DNA from: JAHJQZ01 sp963675235
Lineage (GTDB): Bacteria; Pseudomonadota; Alphaproteobacteria; Rhizobiales; Devosiaceae
Assembly (NCBI GenBank): GCA_963675235.2
Contig: CAXXFU010000002.1
Span: 992,001-1,056,000, forward strand
Reading direction: 5' to 3'
Length of the DNA: 64,000 nucleotides
The notes under the pieces: generated by a model
Told to the model about the DNA's origin: nothing
Database searches by the model: none
Seen by the model: only the letters and a program-made list of their open reading frames with translations
Made by a program: the position numbers and the translations under genes
Shown here: one piece after another, positions 55,586-63,850 of the stretch
Layout: every line of letters starts with the position of its first letter
Numbering within the stretch: position 1 is the stretch's first letter

Positions 55586-55960
55586 ATGCCCAAGACAGTT
55601 ATGATCGTCGAAGACAACGAGCTCAACATGAAGCTCTTCAACGATTTGCTGGAGTCGCGCGGCTACGGCACCATCCAGACGCGCAATGGATTCGAGGCGC
55701 TCGACCTTGCCCGCGCCCATCACCCCGATTTGATCCTCATGGACATCCAGCTGCCCGAGGTATCCGGGCTGGAGGTCACCAAATGGCTCAAGGAAGACGA
55801 GACTCTGGCACATATCCCGGTCATTGCCGTCACCGCCTTCGCCATGAAGGGCGACGAGGAGCGCATCCTTCAGGGTGGATGCGAAGGATATATATCCAAG
55901 CCGATCTCGGTATCTCACTTTTTGGAAACGATTGAAGGCTACATTGGCACAGCGCTTTAG
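55586..55960 (+). CDS. divK: Single-domain response regulator DivK
   Basis: This 124-residue receiver domain controls the cell-cycle kinases (DivL-CckA-CtrA) and polarity. The phosphoacceptor is Asp53 in LMDIQLPEVSG; acidic pocket EDNELN and the switch lysine in YISKPISV are intact. The ATG at 55586 gives the canonical PKTVMIVEDNELNMK start. pleD follows by 37 bp. Confidence 0.94.
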   Translation: MPKTVMIVEDNELNMKLFNDLLESRGYGTIQTRNGFEALDLARAHHPDLILMDIQLPEVSGLEVTKWLKEDETLAHIPVIAVTAFAMKGDEERILQGGCEGYISKPISVSHFLETIEGYIGTAL

Positions 55961-55997
55961 CGCCCCAAATTAGTAGTGTTTTCAAAGAGGCCGCACC

Positions 55998-57371
55998 ATG
56001 ACAGCCCGCGTGCTGGTGGTCGACGACATTCCCACGAACGTGAAACTGCTCGAGGCCAGGCTCTCGGCCGAGTATTTTCAGGTCACGTCCGCCTTTTCAG
56101 GGGCTGAGGCGCTGGAGATCTGCGCGCGGGGCCAGATCGACATTGTCCTGCTCGATGTGATGATGCCGGAGATGGACGGCTTCGAGGTGTGCCGGCGGCT
56201 GAAGTCGGACCCGCGCACCCACCACATCCCGGTGGTGATGGTGACCGCACTCGATCAGATCTCCGACCGCATCAAGGGGCTCGAGGCCGGAGCCGATGAC
56301 TTCCTCAACAAGCCCGTTGACGACACGCAATTGCTGGCCAGGGTCAAGAGCCTGGTGCGCCTCAAGGTTCTGACCGACGAACTGCGCGCCCGCGCCGTTA
56401 CCGGTCAGCAAATCGCTATCGAGGAAGCTGCGCGGGCGATGGACGCCATCCAGTCCGATGCCGGGCGTATCCTGCTCATCGATACCGACGAGAAGGGCTC
56501 GGAAAGGCTCGCCTCCTACCTGGCGCCGCAGCACCATTCCGTATCCATTCTGATCGATCCCAGAGACGTCGCCTTCGCCGCCAGCGAGGCCAGCTACGAA
56601 CTGGCGCTGATATCGTCGCGACTGGGCAATGTCGATCCGCTGCGGGTCGTCTCGCAATTGCGCACGATCGAACGCACGCGCCTGGTCCCGATCATGCTGG
56701 TCGCGGAGGAAACCGACCGCCCGATGGTGGTTCGCGCCCTCGATCTGGGGGTCAATGATTTCATTCTCCGGCCGGTCGAGCGCCATGAATTCGTCGCCCG
56801 CGTCAAGACCCAGATCCGGCGCCACCGTTATGCGGTCGAGTTGCGCGAAAGCGTGTCGAGCACGATGCAGCTCGCTGTGGTCGATGAACTGACCGGGCTC
56901 TACAACCGCCGCTATTTCGATCGCCATCTCGGTCTGATGTTCACCAAGGCGCAACAGCAGGGGCGACACATGTCGCTGATGATGCTCGACTTGGATCACT
57001 TCAAGTCGGTGAACGACACGCATGGCCATGGCGCCGGTGACGAGGTCCTGAAGGAATTCGCCCTCAGACTTCAACGCAACATTCGCGGCGTCGATCTCGC
57101 CTGCCGCTACGGCGGCGAGGAGTTCGTGGTGCTGATGCCCGATACCGATAGCGTCGTCGCCGGCTCGGTGGCAGAGCGCGTGCGCTCCGCCGTCGCGGAC
57201 CGCCTTTTCAGCATCGACGACAAGGAACAGCTTTCCCTGACCGTCAGTGCCGGCATCGCCTCGATCGGCGACGAGGATGTCAGTCCCGAAGCGCTTCTCA
57301 AGCGCGCCGACAACGCCCTGTATGAGGCCAAGCACAAGGGCCGCAACCGGGTGGCACAAACCGCAGCCTGA
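55998..57371 (+). CDS. pleD: Response regulator diguanylate cyclase PleD
   Basis: This 457-residue c-di-GMP synthase has REC1 with Asp53 (LLDVMMPEMDG) and an adaptor REC2 whose phosphoacceptor position is not Asp (LISSRLGN). The GGDEF domain follows, with active site GGEEF and an upstream RGVD inhibitory I-site. Phosphorylation drives dimerisation. With divK it forms the usual polarity and development pair. Confidence 0.95.
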   Translation: MTARVLVVDDIPTNVKLLEARLSAEYFQVTSAFSGAEALEICARGQIDIVLLDVMMPEMDGFEVCRRLKSDPRTHHIPVVMVTALDQISDRIKGLEAGADDFLNKPVDDTQLLARVKSLVRLKVLTDELRARAVTGQQIAIEEAARAMDAIQSDAGRILLIDTDEKGSERLASYLAPQHHSVSILIDPRDVAFAASEASYELALISSRLGNVDPLRVVSQLRTIERTRLVPIMLVAEETDRPMVVRALDLGVNDFILRPVERHEFVARVKTQIRRHRYAVELRESVSSTMQLAVVDELTGLYNRRYFDRHLGLMFTKAQQQGRHMSLMMLDLDHFKSVNDTHGHGAGDEVLKEFALRLQRNIRGVDLACRYGGEEFVVLMPDTDSVVAGSVAERVRSAVADRLFSIDDKEQLSLTVSAGIASIGDEDVSPEALLKRADNALYEAKHKGRNRVAQTAA

Positions 57372-57657
57372 ACCGCGCCAAGCTTTGGCTCGTCATTAAT
57401 CGACTGATCGCCGGACACAAGTCCGGCGTTTCCCTCTTCCGGCACGGTCGCAAGGTCAAGACAAAGCCTATGACGCCGACTTCTGGCGCAAGCTTTTGCT
57501 CACGCTCCACTAATAGCCACGCGCTTCTATTCTTGCTGTTGCACCACCTACTGCCGAAGGGTGCACGTTAACCCTTAAAATAAATCGTTAACAAAGACAG
57601 AACGCGCCAAACGCGTGTAATTACTTGCGTTTGAGGCGCTTCGGAATATCTTTCCCT
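57372..57657. other. First part of the pleD-rpmG intergenic gap, TTAAC-containing
   Basis: No credible ORF. CGTTAAC occurs at 57566-57572 and again at 57586-57592, exactly 20 bp apart, inside an AT-rich patch, and GTTAAC recurs at 57679-57684. The spacing does not match a CtrA box (N7). It may be the upstream region of the structured element that follows. Confidence 0.5.
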
Positions 57658-57842
57658 CGGGCACTGAATTGCCCGTCAGTTAACGAATTCCCTACGGCTC
57701 TTCTCAGGTCCGCCGCAACTCCTGGGTCCGTAGGGAGGCTGGTCCGGACGCGTAAGAGTGGCCTCTTCGAACCGTGCCGGACCAGCCACCTCTTTAGAAA
57801 TTTTCAGCACCAAATAGTGCCGCCATTCCTCGGAATGGCGGC
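57658..57842 (+). ncRNA. Candidate structured RNA with four strong hairpins
   Basis: Consecutive stems are CGGGCA/TGCCCG (57658-57675) and CCCTACGG/CCGTAGGG (57690-57697 with 57728-57735, inner CAGG/CCTG). Next is GGCTGGTCCGG/CCGGACCAGCC (57737-57747 with 57778-57788) enclosing AAGAG-TGGC-CTCTT (57754-57767). Last is GCCGCCATTC-CTCG-GAATGGCGGC (57819-57842). Strand is a guess; the last hairpin is followed by CGTTTGG, a weak T-tract. No match to tmRNA, RNase P RNA or SRP RNA signatures. No ORF with a ribosome site. Confidence 0.5.
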
Positions 57843-57950
57843 CGTTTGGCAGCCTGCAGCACTGTTTCGGGCACATCCCCGAACGCGCCTGCCGGTCGCC
57901 CGGCATCTCACCAGGCATGGTTCAGGGTTCAAGAGACTCCCGCGCAAACA

Positions 57951-57975
57951 AAAAGCCCGCCAAGGCGGGCCTTTT
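57951..57975 (-). terminator. Terminator of rpmG, possibly bidirectional
   Basis: GCCCGC (57955-57960), loop CAAG, GCGGGC (57965-57970). On the reverse strand the stem is followed by TTTTTGTTTG; on the forward strand by CTTTTC. It lies 24 bp past the rpmG stop. Confidence 0.9.
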
Positions 57976-57998
57976 CGTCTCGTCGCCAAGGCGCCAGA

Positions 57999-58166
57999 TT
58001 ACTTGATCTTGGCTTCCTTGAATTCGACATGCTTGCGCGCGACGGGGTCGTACTTCTTCATCGTCATCTTTTCGGTCATGGTGCGCGCGTTCTTCTTGGT
58101 CACGTAGAAGTAACCAGTGTCAGCGGTCGACACGAGCCGGATTTTGACGGTATTTGCCTTGGCCAT
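57999..58166 (-). CDS. rpmG: 50S ribosomal protein L33, zinc-independent form
   Basis: This 55-residue protein lies near the E-site. MAKANTVKIRLVSTADTG and FYVTKKNART match; there is no CxxC, so it is the non-zinc paralogue. The ATG at 58166 gives the family start; the open frame extends to 58226 without conservation. Confidence 0.96.
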   Translation of the reverse strand: MAKANTVKIRLVSTADTGYFYVTKKNARTMTEKMTMKKYDPVARKHVEFKEAKIK

Positions 58167-58185
58167 GGGTTCTGTCCCGAAACTA

Positions 58186-58210
58186 AACCGCACGCGCTCG
58201 ACGTGCGGTT
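58186..58210 (-). promoter_or_regulatory. rpmG leader hairpin
   Basis: AACCGCACG and CGTGCGGTT (58202-58210 and 58186-58194 read on the reverse strand) form a perfect 9-bp stem with loop of seven, then TTTAGTTTCG. It starts near the predicted transcript 5' end and stops 19 nt before the ATG. It could protect the mRNA or attenuate. Confidence 0.5.
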
Positions 58211-58224
58211 GGAAATTTTCCGGC

Positions 58225-58252
58225 AACCTACGGATTTACCGGCAAATGTCAA
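58225..58252 (-). promoter_or_regulatory. Predicted rpmG promoter
   Basis: On the reverse strand a perfect TTGACA (58247-58252), preceded by GC, is followed after 16 bp by TAGGTT (58225-58230). Confidence 0.6.
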
Positions 58253-58325
58253 GCTGAAGCGCATCGGATCCGGCGCGGTCTGTTTTCCTGCCCCAACAGT
58301 ACCGGTTTCCCGTGTTTTTTCAGGT

Positions 58326-58754
58326 TCAGATCGTGTCCGGCTTGGCCGGATCGCGGCCCTTGCCAAATCCGTGCATGCGCTTGGCCCACTGAATGCCGAT
58401 GACCATGCCCTTGATCGGCTGCAGAATCGCCAGAGGCAGCACGATGCCGAGCGGCACCATGATCATCAGATAGGTCATCGGAGAGATGCGAAACAGCGTG
58501 TCGAGCTCGATCATGATGCCGACGAGCAGATGCCCGACGATCAGGATGGCCAGATAGGGCGGCAGGTCGTCAGCCCGATGGTTCGAAAGCGTCTCGCCGC
58601 AGACTTCACAGGCATCGACAGATTTGAGATAGGCCCTGAAAACCCGGCCCTGGCCGCAGCACGGGCATTTGCCCTTGAGCCCTCTGAGAGCTGCCGGCAT
58701 CGTCTTGCGCTCGGCCTGATCGGCGTCGGTGTCGGTGTAGACTGTCACGGGCAT
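58326..58754 (-). CDS. DUF983 family membrane protein
   Basis: This 142-residue protein opens with a zinc-ribbon-like pair CPCCGQGRVF and CEVCGE, then two hydrophobic helices (YLAILIVGHLLVGIMIEL and YLMIMVPLGIVLPLAIL), the standard DUF983 layout. Function unknown. The ATG lies 3 bp after the rnr stop, so it is co-transcribed with rnr. Confidence 0.87.
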   Translation of the reverse strand: MPVTVYTDTDADQAERKTMPAALRGLKGKCPCCGQGRVFRAYLKSVDACEVCGETLSNHRADDLPPYLAILIVGHLLVGIMIELDTLFRISPMTYLMIMVPLGIVLPLAILQPIKGMVIGIQWAKRMHGFGKGRDPAKPDTI

Positions 58755-58757
58755 TAT

Positions 58758-61061
58758 CTATTTCCTCTTGCCGCGGGGCGAATGGACGTGGCGGGTGTGG
58801 GACTTGCGGCGAGAAGCGCCGCGGCGTGATCCTGGATGTGATTTCGGGCCTTCGCTCAGGATTTCAAATCTGAGGGCGCCAGCCATGGGCGCCGCTTCGA
58901 GCAGTCTGACCTCGACCGGCTGGCCAAGCCCGAAGGTCTCGCCGCTGCGCTCTCCGATCATGGCCTGTCGGTCCTCATGGTAGCGGAAGAACTCGACCCC
59001 GAGGCTCGATGCCGGCACGAAGCCGTCCGCTCCGGTCTCGTCGAGCCGTACAAACAGGCCGGACTTGGTCACCCCCGAGATGCGCCCGGAGAAACGGGCG
59101 CCGATGTGATCGGCCATGTAGCGGGCCAGCAGCCGGTCGCTGGTTTCGCGTTCGGCGGCCATGGCGCGTCGTTCGGTGGACGAAATGTGCTGGGAAATAC
59201 CGGCAAGCTGACCGATTTCTGTATCGGTCAGCCCGTCATCGCCAAGATCGAGCAGCCGGATCAGGGCGCGATGGACGATCAGGTCGGCATAGCGGCGGAT
59301 CGGCGAGGTAAAATGGGCGTAGCGGTCGAGATTGAGGCCGAAATGGCCAAAATTCTCTGGCGAATACTCCGCCTGCGCCTGGCTGCGCAAAACCATTTCA
59401 CTTACCTGGACGAGACTGTCCTGCGCCTCGGCCTTCTTCAGCACCTGGTTGAAGTGCGACGGCCGCACGCTTTCCGATCCGGCAAAGGGCAGGTGAAGTG
59501 AGTTGAGGAAGTCCTTGAGCGCCGCCAGCTTCTCCCGCCCCGGCGAATCGTGGACGCGGTAGACCAGAGCAATATTGCCGCCTTCGAGCGATTCCGCCGC
59601 CGCGACATTGGCCATGATCATCATCTCCTCGATCAGACGATGGGCTTCGAGCCGCTCAGGCACATGAATGCCCGCGACCGTGCCATCGGGATTGAGGGTA
59701 ATTCGGCGTTCAGGCAGGTCGAGCGCCAACGGGCCACGCCGGTCACGGGCGTCGGCAAGGCTGGCATAGGCGGCAAACAGCGGCTTGAGGACCGTGTCGA
59801 GCAACGGCCCTGTCCTGTCGTTGGGTTTGCCGTCGATCGCCGCCTGGGCCTCTTCATAGGCCAGCTTGCCGGCCGAACGGATGAGGACGCGGTGGAAGGA
59901 GTGCGAAAGCTTCCGACCCTTGGCGCTGAAGACCATGCGCACGGCAAGGGCAGGGCGGTTCTCGCCCTCGCGCAGCGAACACAGGTCGTTGGAAATGCGC
60001 TCGGGCAGCATCGGCACCACCCGATCGGGGAAGTAGACCGAGTTGCCGCGGCTATAGGCTTCGCGATCGAGCGCCGTACCGTGACGGACATAGGCGGCGA
60101 CGTCGGCGATGGCGACGAAAACGACATGGCCGCCGGCATTGTTTTCATCGCTGTCGGGTTCGGCATAGACGGCGTCGTCATGATCCTTGGCCGTGGCCGG
60201 ATCGATGGTGACGAAGGGGATATGACGCCAGTCCTCACGGCCCTTCAGGCCGGTCTCCTTGACCGCTTCGGCTTCTCTGAGCACGGTTTCGGGAAAGCGG
60301 TAGGGGATTTCCAGATTGTGCAGCGCGATCAGCGAGACGGCCCCCTCGCTGTCGGGATTGCCGACAACGCGGGTCACCTTGGCCTTGGGCAACATCAGCC
60401 GCCCGGCGACACGGGTTTCGACCTCGACGAGATCACCGTCCTTCGCCTCTCCGAGATCGGCCGTGTCGATACGCATTTCCTTGCTCTTGCGGTCGACAGG
60501 CACCAGGCGTGCGCCGTGATCGTCGAGCCGGACGATACCGATCTCGCCACGACGCGGGCGGTCGAGAACCTTCATCGCCTTGGCGGTGTAGGTCGGCACG
60601 GCGCCATCGCCGCGCTCGACACGGGCGAGGATGCGATTGCCGGGTCCGGGAACAACCCGAGCGCCGCGTGGCGCTAACACCAGAACGTCCGGGCGTTCGC
60701 CGTCGGCCTCTTCCCAGCTGGCCGGGTGGGCGATCATGTGGTCCGGATCGGCATCGGACGGAATATCAAGCACCGTAACCGACGGCAGTTCTGTGGCGCG
60801 CCTGAGGCTCTTGCGGGAACGGGCGATCAGCCCTTCCTCTTCCATCTCGCGCAACAGCGCCTTGAACGGCACGCGCATGTCGCCGGCAATGCCGAAAGCC
60901 TTGACGAGGTCGCGCTTGCCCGAGGTCGACGGCAACTCGCCAAGAGCCTCGAGGATATCCTCGCGGCTCGGCAGCGCGCCCGGATCGACCGGGCGCCGGA
61001 CCGGGCGGCGCTGGTGCGGCTTGCCAAGTGATCGCCGTGTGCCAGTGAGACGCTTTGCCAT
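58758..61061 (-). CDS. rnr: Ribonuclease R
   Basis: This 767-residue 3'-5' exoribonuclease digests structured RNA. It has an N-terminal winged helix, cold-shock domains, and an RNB domain with catalytic DPATAKDHDDAVYA and HFTSPIRRYADLIVHR. An S1 domain (about 670-745) and a basic Arg/Lys/Ser tail follow. A perfect 13-bp hairpin ends 12 bp before the ATG. Operon with topA upstream and DUF983 downstream. Confidence 0.95.
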   Translation of the reverse strand: MAKRLTGTRRSLGKPHQRRPVRRPVDPGALPSREDILEALGELPSTSGKRDLVKAFGIAGDMRVPFKALLREMEEEGLIARSRKSLRRATELPSVTVLDIPSDADPDHMIAHPASWEEADGERPDVLVLAPRGARVVPGPGNRILARVERGDGAVPTYTAKAMKVLDRPRRGEIGIVRLDDHGARLVPVDRKSKEMRIDTADLGEAKDGDLVEVETRVAGRLMLPKAKVTRVVGNPDSEGAVSLIALHNLEIPYRFPETVLREAEAVKETGLKGREDWRHIPFVTIDPATAKDHDDAVYAEPDSDENNAGGHVVFVAIADVAAYVRHGTALDREAYSRGNSVYFPDRVVPMLPERISNDLCSLREGENRPALAVRMVFSAKGRKLSHSFHRVLIRSAGKLAYEEAQAAIDGKPNDRTGPLLDTVLKPLFAAYASLADARDRRGPLALDLPERRITLNPDGTVAGIHVPERLEAHRLIEEMMIMANVAAAESLEGGNIALVYRVHDSPGREKLAALKDFLNSLHLPFAGSESVRPSHFNQVLKKAEAQDSLVQVSEMVLRSQAQAEYSPENFGHFGLNLDRYAHFTSPIRRYADLIVHRALIRLLDLGDDGLTDTEIGQLAGISQHISSTERRAMAAERETSDRLLARYMADHIGARFSGRISGVTKSGLFVRLDETGADGFVPASSLGVEFFRYHEDRQAMIGERSGETFGLGQPVEVRLLEAAPMAGALRFEILSEGPKSHPGSRRGASRRKSHTRHVHSPRGKRK

Positions 61062-61073
61062 TACAAACCGGCC

Positions 61074-61103
61074 GGGGATGCGTTTCCATCGAAACGCATC
61101 CCC
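61074..61103. repeat. Perfect 13-bp stem palindrome between topA and rnr
   Basis: GGGGATGCGTTTC (61074-61086), loop CATC, GAAACGCATCCCC (61091-61103). No mismatch. On the reverse strand it ends 12 bp before the rnr ATG with no other clear ribosome site. A weak T-rich stretch (TTTGTCTTTTC) follows only on the forward strand. Confidence 0.7.
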
Positions 61104-61158
61104 GCCTTTGTCTTTTCGCGCTGGATCCGGTCAAGACACCGGCGACCGCTTTTTGCAC

Positions 61159-63735
61159 TCATGCTTTGGCCTTGGCTTCTGGTTTGGCCTTCGCCTTGGG
61201 CTTGGCCTTGGCTTTCGGCTTGGCTTTCGGCTTCGCCTTGGTTCCGGACTTGCCGGCCTTGGCCGCGATCAATTCAAGCGCCTGTTCGAGGGTCACGTCT
61301 TCGGGCTTGGCATCCTTGGGCAAGGTGGCGTTGATCTTGCCGTGATTGACGTAAGGCCCGTAGCGACCGTCACGCACGGTGATCTCGCCGCCGCCATCGG
61401 GGTGTTCCCCAAGGCTCTTGAGTGCTGCCGGCGTACCGCGACGCCCCCTGCCGCCATTGGCGGCTTTGGCGGCAAGCAGGTCGACGGCGCGGTTGATGCC
61501 GACCGTGAACACTTCCTCGAAATCGGGGAGATTGGCGTATTTGCCGTCATGGACAATGAACGGTCCGTAGCGGCCGAGTCCGGCGGCAATCGGCTTGCCG
61601 TCTTCGGGATGGGCGCCGATCTCGCGTGGCAACGACAGAAGCTTCAGCGCCTTCTCGAGATCCATCGATCCCGGCTCCCAGCCCTTGGGCAGGCTTGAGC
61701 GCTTGGCGTCCTTGCCTCCGGCGTCGCCGAGCTGGACATAGGGGCCAAAGCGCCCGGATTTGAGGAAGACTGTCTCGCCGCTCTCCGGATCGGTGCCGAG
61801 CGCGCCGTCTCCTTCGGGCACCTCCGCCGTTTGGCCGGTGGCGCTGTCGGCGAGCTGGGCGGTGTGGCGGCATTCGGGATAATTGGAGCAGCCGATGAAG
61901 CCGCCGTATTTGCCGAGTTTCAGCGACAGCATACCGGTGCCGCAGGTCGGGCACAGGCGCGGATCGGATCCGTCTTCGCGGGCCGGGAAAATGTGGGCGG
62001 CCAGCATCTCGTTGAGTGCGTCGAGCACTTCGGAGACCCTGAGATCCTTGATCTCGGTGACGGCAGAGGAAAATTCCTGCCAGAAGCGGCGGAGCACGTC
62101 CTTGTAGGCGATTTCGCCGGCAGAAATCTTGTCGAGTTCCTCTTCGAGGCCGGCGGTGAAGCCGTATTCGACGTAGCGGGTGAAAAAACTCTCCAGAAAG
62201 GCCGTGACAATGCGTCCGCGGTCCTCGGGAATGAGCGTACGCTTTTCCAGCCTGACGTAGTTGCGGTCCTGCAGGACCGACATCGTCGCCGCGTAGGTCG
62301 AGGGACGGCCGATGCCGAGCTCTTCCATCTTCTTGATCAGGCCGGCTTCGGTATAGCGCGGCGGCGGCTGGGTGAAATGCTGCTGGATATCGCAGGACTG
62401 GAGCGCCGGGGAATCACCGGTTTCGAGCGGCGGCAACTCGCGGCTGTCGCCATCCTCGTCGTCCTTGTCCTCGCTCGCCTGGACGCCGTACAGCGCCAGG
62501 AATCCGGGGAAGGTGACGACCGAGCCAACGGCACGCAGCATGATGTCGCGATCGGCCTTTACCGCGATGTCGGCAGTGGTGCGCTCGATCTGGGCGGCCT
62601 TCATCTGGCTTGCCAACGTGCGCCGCCAGATCAGGGCGTAGAGCTTGAGCTGGTCCGGATCGGTGCTCAGGCTGTCCGGATGCGCGAACATGTCGGTCGG
62701 GCGGATGGCTTCGTGCGCCTCCTGGGCGTTTTTGGCCTTGGTCTGGTAGAGGCGCGGCTTGTCTGGCAGATAGGCGTCACCGAACTCCTTGGAAATGGCG
62801 CTGCGGGCCTGGTCGATGCCCTCGGGCGCCATCTGCACGGCGTCGGTACGCATGTAGGTGATGCGGCCATCCTCGTAGAGGCGCTGCGCGATCTGCATGG
62901 TGCGCTTGGGCGCAAAGCCGAGACGCGAGGAAGCGTCCTGCTGCAGGGTCGAGGTGGTGAACGGCGGATAGGGATTGCGCTTGGTCGGCTTCTTCTCGAC
63001 CGATGCGACGCGGAAGCTGCCGGCCTCGATCGCGGTCTTGAGACGGCTCGCCTCGTCCTCGTTGCCGATGGCCAGTTTATCGGTCTTTTCCCCGTCGACC
63101 GAATAGAGCCGGGACAGAAACGGCTTTCCGGCCTGCATGAGCGTCGCCTCGACGCTCCAGTATTCCTGCGGCTTGAATTTCTCGATCTCGGCCTCTCGAT
63201 CGCACACCAGCCGCAGCGCCACGGACTGCACACGCCCGGCGGAACGCGAACCGGGGAGCTTGCGCCACAGCACCGGCGACAGGGTGAAACCGACGAGATA
63301 ATCGAGCGCGCGGCGCGCCAGATAGGCGTCGACCAGCGGCGCGTCGATCTCGCGCGGATGGGCCATGGCCTCGGTCACCGCCGATTTGGTGATGGCGTTG
63401 AAGACGACGCGCTTGACCGGTTTGCCCTTGATCGCCTTTTTCTGGTTGAGCACGTCGAGCACGTGCCAGGAAATCGCCTCGCCCTCGCGGTCAGGGTCAG
63501 TGGCGAGGATCAGCTCGTCGGCTTCCTTGGCGGATCGAGCGATGTCGGTTAGGCGCTTTTTCGACGCGGTGTCGACTTCCCAACTCATGGCGAAATCATC
63601 GTCCGGATTGACCGAGCCGTCCTTGGCCGGCAGGTCGCGCACATGTCCGAAGCTCGCCAGAACCTCGTAGTCCTTGCCCAGATACTTGTTGATGGTCTTT
63701 GCCTTGGCAGGGCTTTCGACAATGACGAGTTTCAT
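61159..63735 (-). CDS. topA: DNA topoisomerase I
   Basis: This 858-residue type IA enzyme relaxes negative supercoils. TOPRIM motifs are VIVESPAKAKTI and DPDREGEAISW; the catalytic tyrosine is in TYMRTDAV. One C4 zinc motif (CPTCG and CSNYPEC) and several repeated C-terminal modules follow. The tail is a run of Lys-Ala-Lys-Pro repeats of about 25 residues. Between dprA upstream and rnr downstream, the usual Rhizobiales order. Confidence 0.96.
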   Translation of the reverse strand: MKLVIVESPAKAKTINKYLGKDYEVLASFGHVRDLPAKDGSVNPDDDFAMSWEVDTASKKRLTDIARSAKEADELILATDPDREGEAISWHVLDVLNQKKAIKGKPVKRVVFNAITKSAVTEAMAHPREIDAPLVDAYLARRALDYLVGFTLSPVLWRKLPGSRSAGRVQSVALRLVCDREAEIEKFKPQEYWSVEATLMQAGKPFLSRLYSVDGEKTDKLAIGNEDEASRLKTAIEAGSFRVASVEKKPTKRNPYPPFTTSTLQQDASSRLGFAPKRTMQIAQRLYEDGRITYMRTDAVQMAPEGIDQARSAISKEFGDAYLPDKPRLYQTKAKNAQEAHEAIRPTDMFAHPDSLSTDPDQLKLYALIWRRTLASQMKAAQIERTTADIAVKADRDIMLRAVGSVVTFPGFLALYGVQASEDKDDEDGDSRELPPLETGDSPALQSCDIQQHFTQPPPRYTEAGLIKKMEELGIGRPSTYAATMSVLQDRNYVRLEKRTLIPEDRGRIVTAFLESFFTRYVEYGFTAGLEEELDKISAGEIAYKDVLRRFWQEFSSAVTEIKDLRVSEVLDALNEMLAAHIFPAREDGSDPRLCPTCGTGMLSLKLGKYGGFIGCSNYPECRHTAQLADSATGQTAEVPEGDGALGTDPESGETVFLKSGRFGPYVQLGDAGGKDAKRSSLPKGWEPGSMDLEKALKLLSLPREIGAHPEDGKPIAAGLGRYGPFIVHDGKYANLPDFEEVFTVGINRAVDLLAAKAANGGRGRRGTPAALKSLGEHPDGGGEITVRDGRYGPYVNHGKINATLPKDAKPEDVTLEQALELIAAKAGKSGTKAKPKAKPKAKAKPKAKAKPEAKAKA

Positions 63736-63850
63736 GCCGAATGGGCTCCAGTCTCGCGTGTGAGGGGTCCGGTCGTTCGTGGCGGAGAGGCGCTGCAGGT
63801 CCCGGATGGAGGCGCAAAATGGTCATTCGCACCGTCGGTGTCAATCGCGC

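Noticed and set aside
57566..57592. CtrA box upstream of the structured element
   Set aside because: TTAA elements are spaced 3, 9 and 16 bp apart, not 7, so they do not fit the CtrA consensus.
57658..57842. tmRNA, RNase P RNA, SRP RNA or 6S RNA identity for the structured element
   Set aside because: No tag reading frame, no RNase P core motifs, no SRP GGAAG loop and no single long bulged rod as in 6S RNA.
57625..58107. 160-codon forward frame across the structured element and rpmG end
   Set aside because: Unusual composition, no ribosome site, crosses a terminator and overlaps rpmG antisense.
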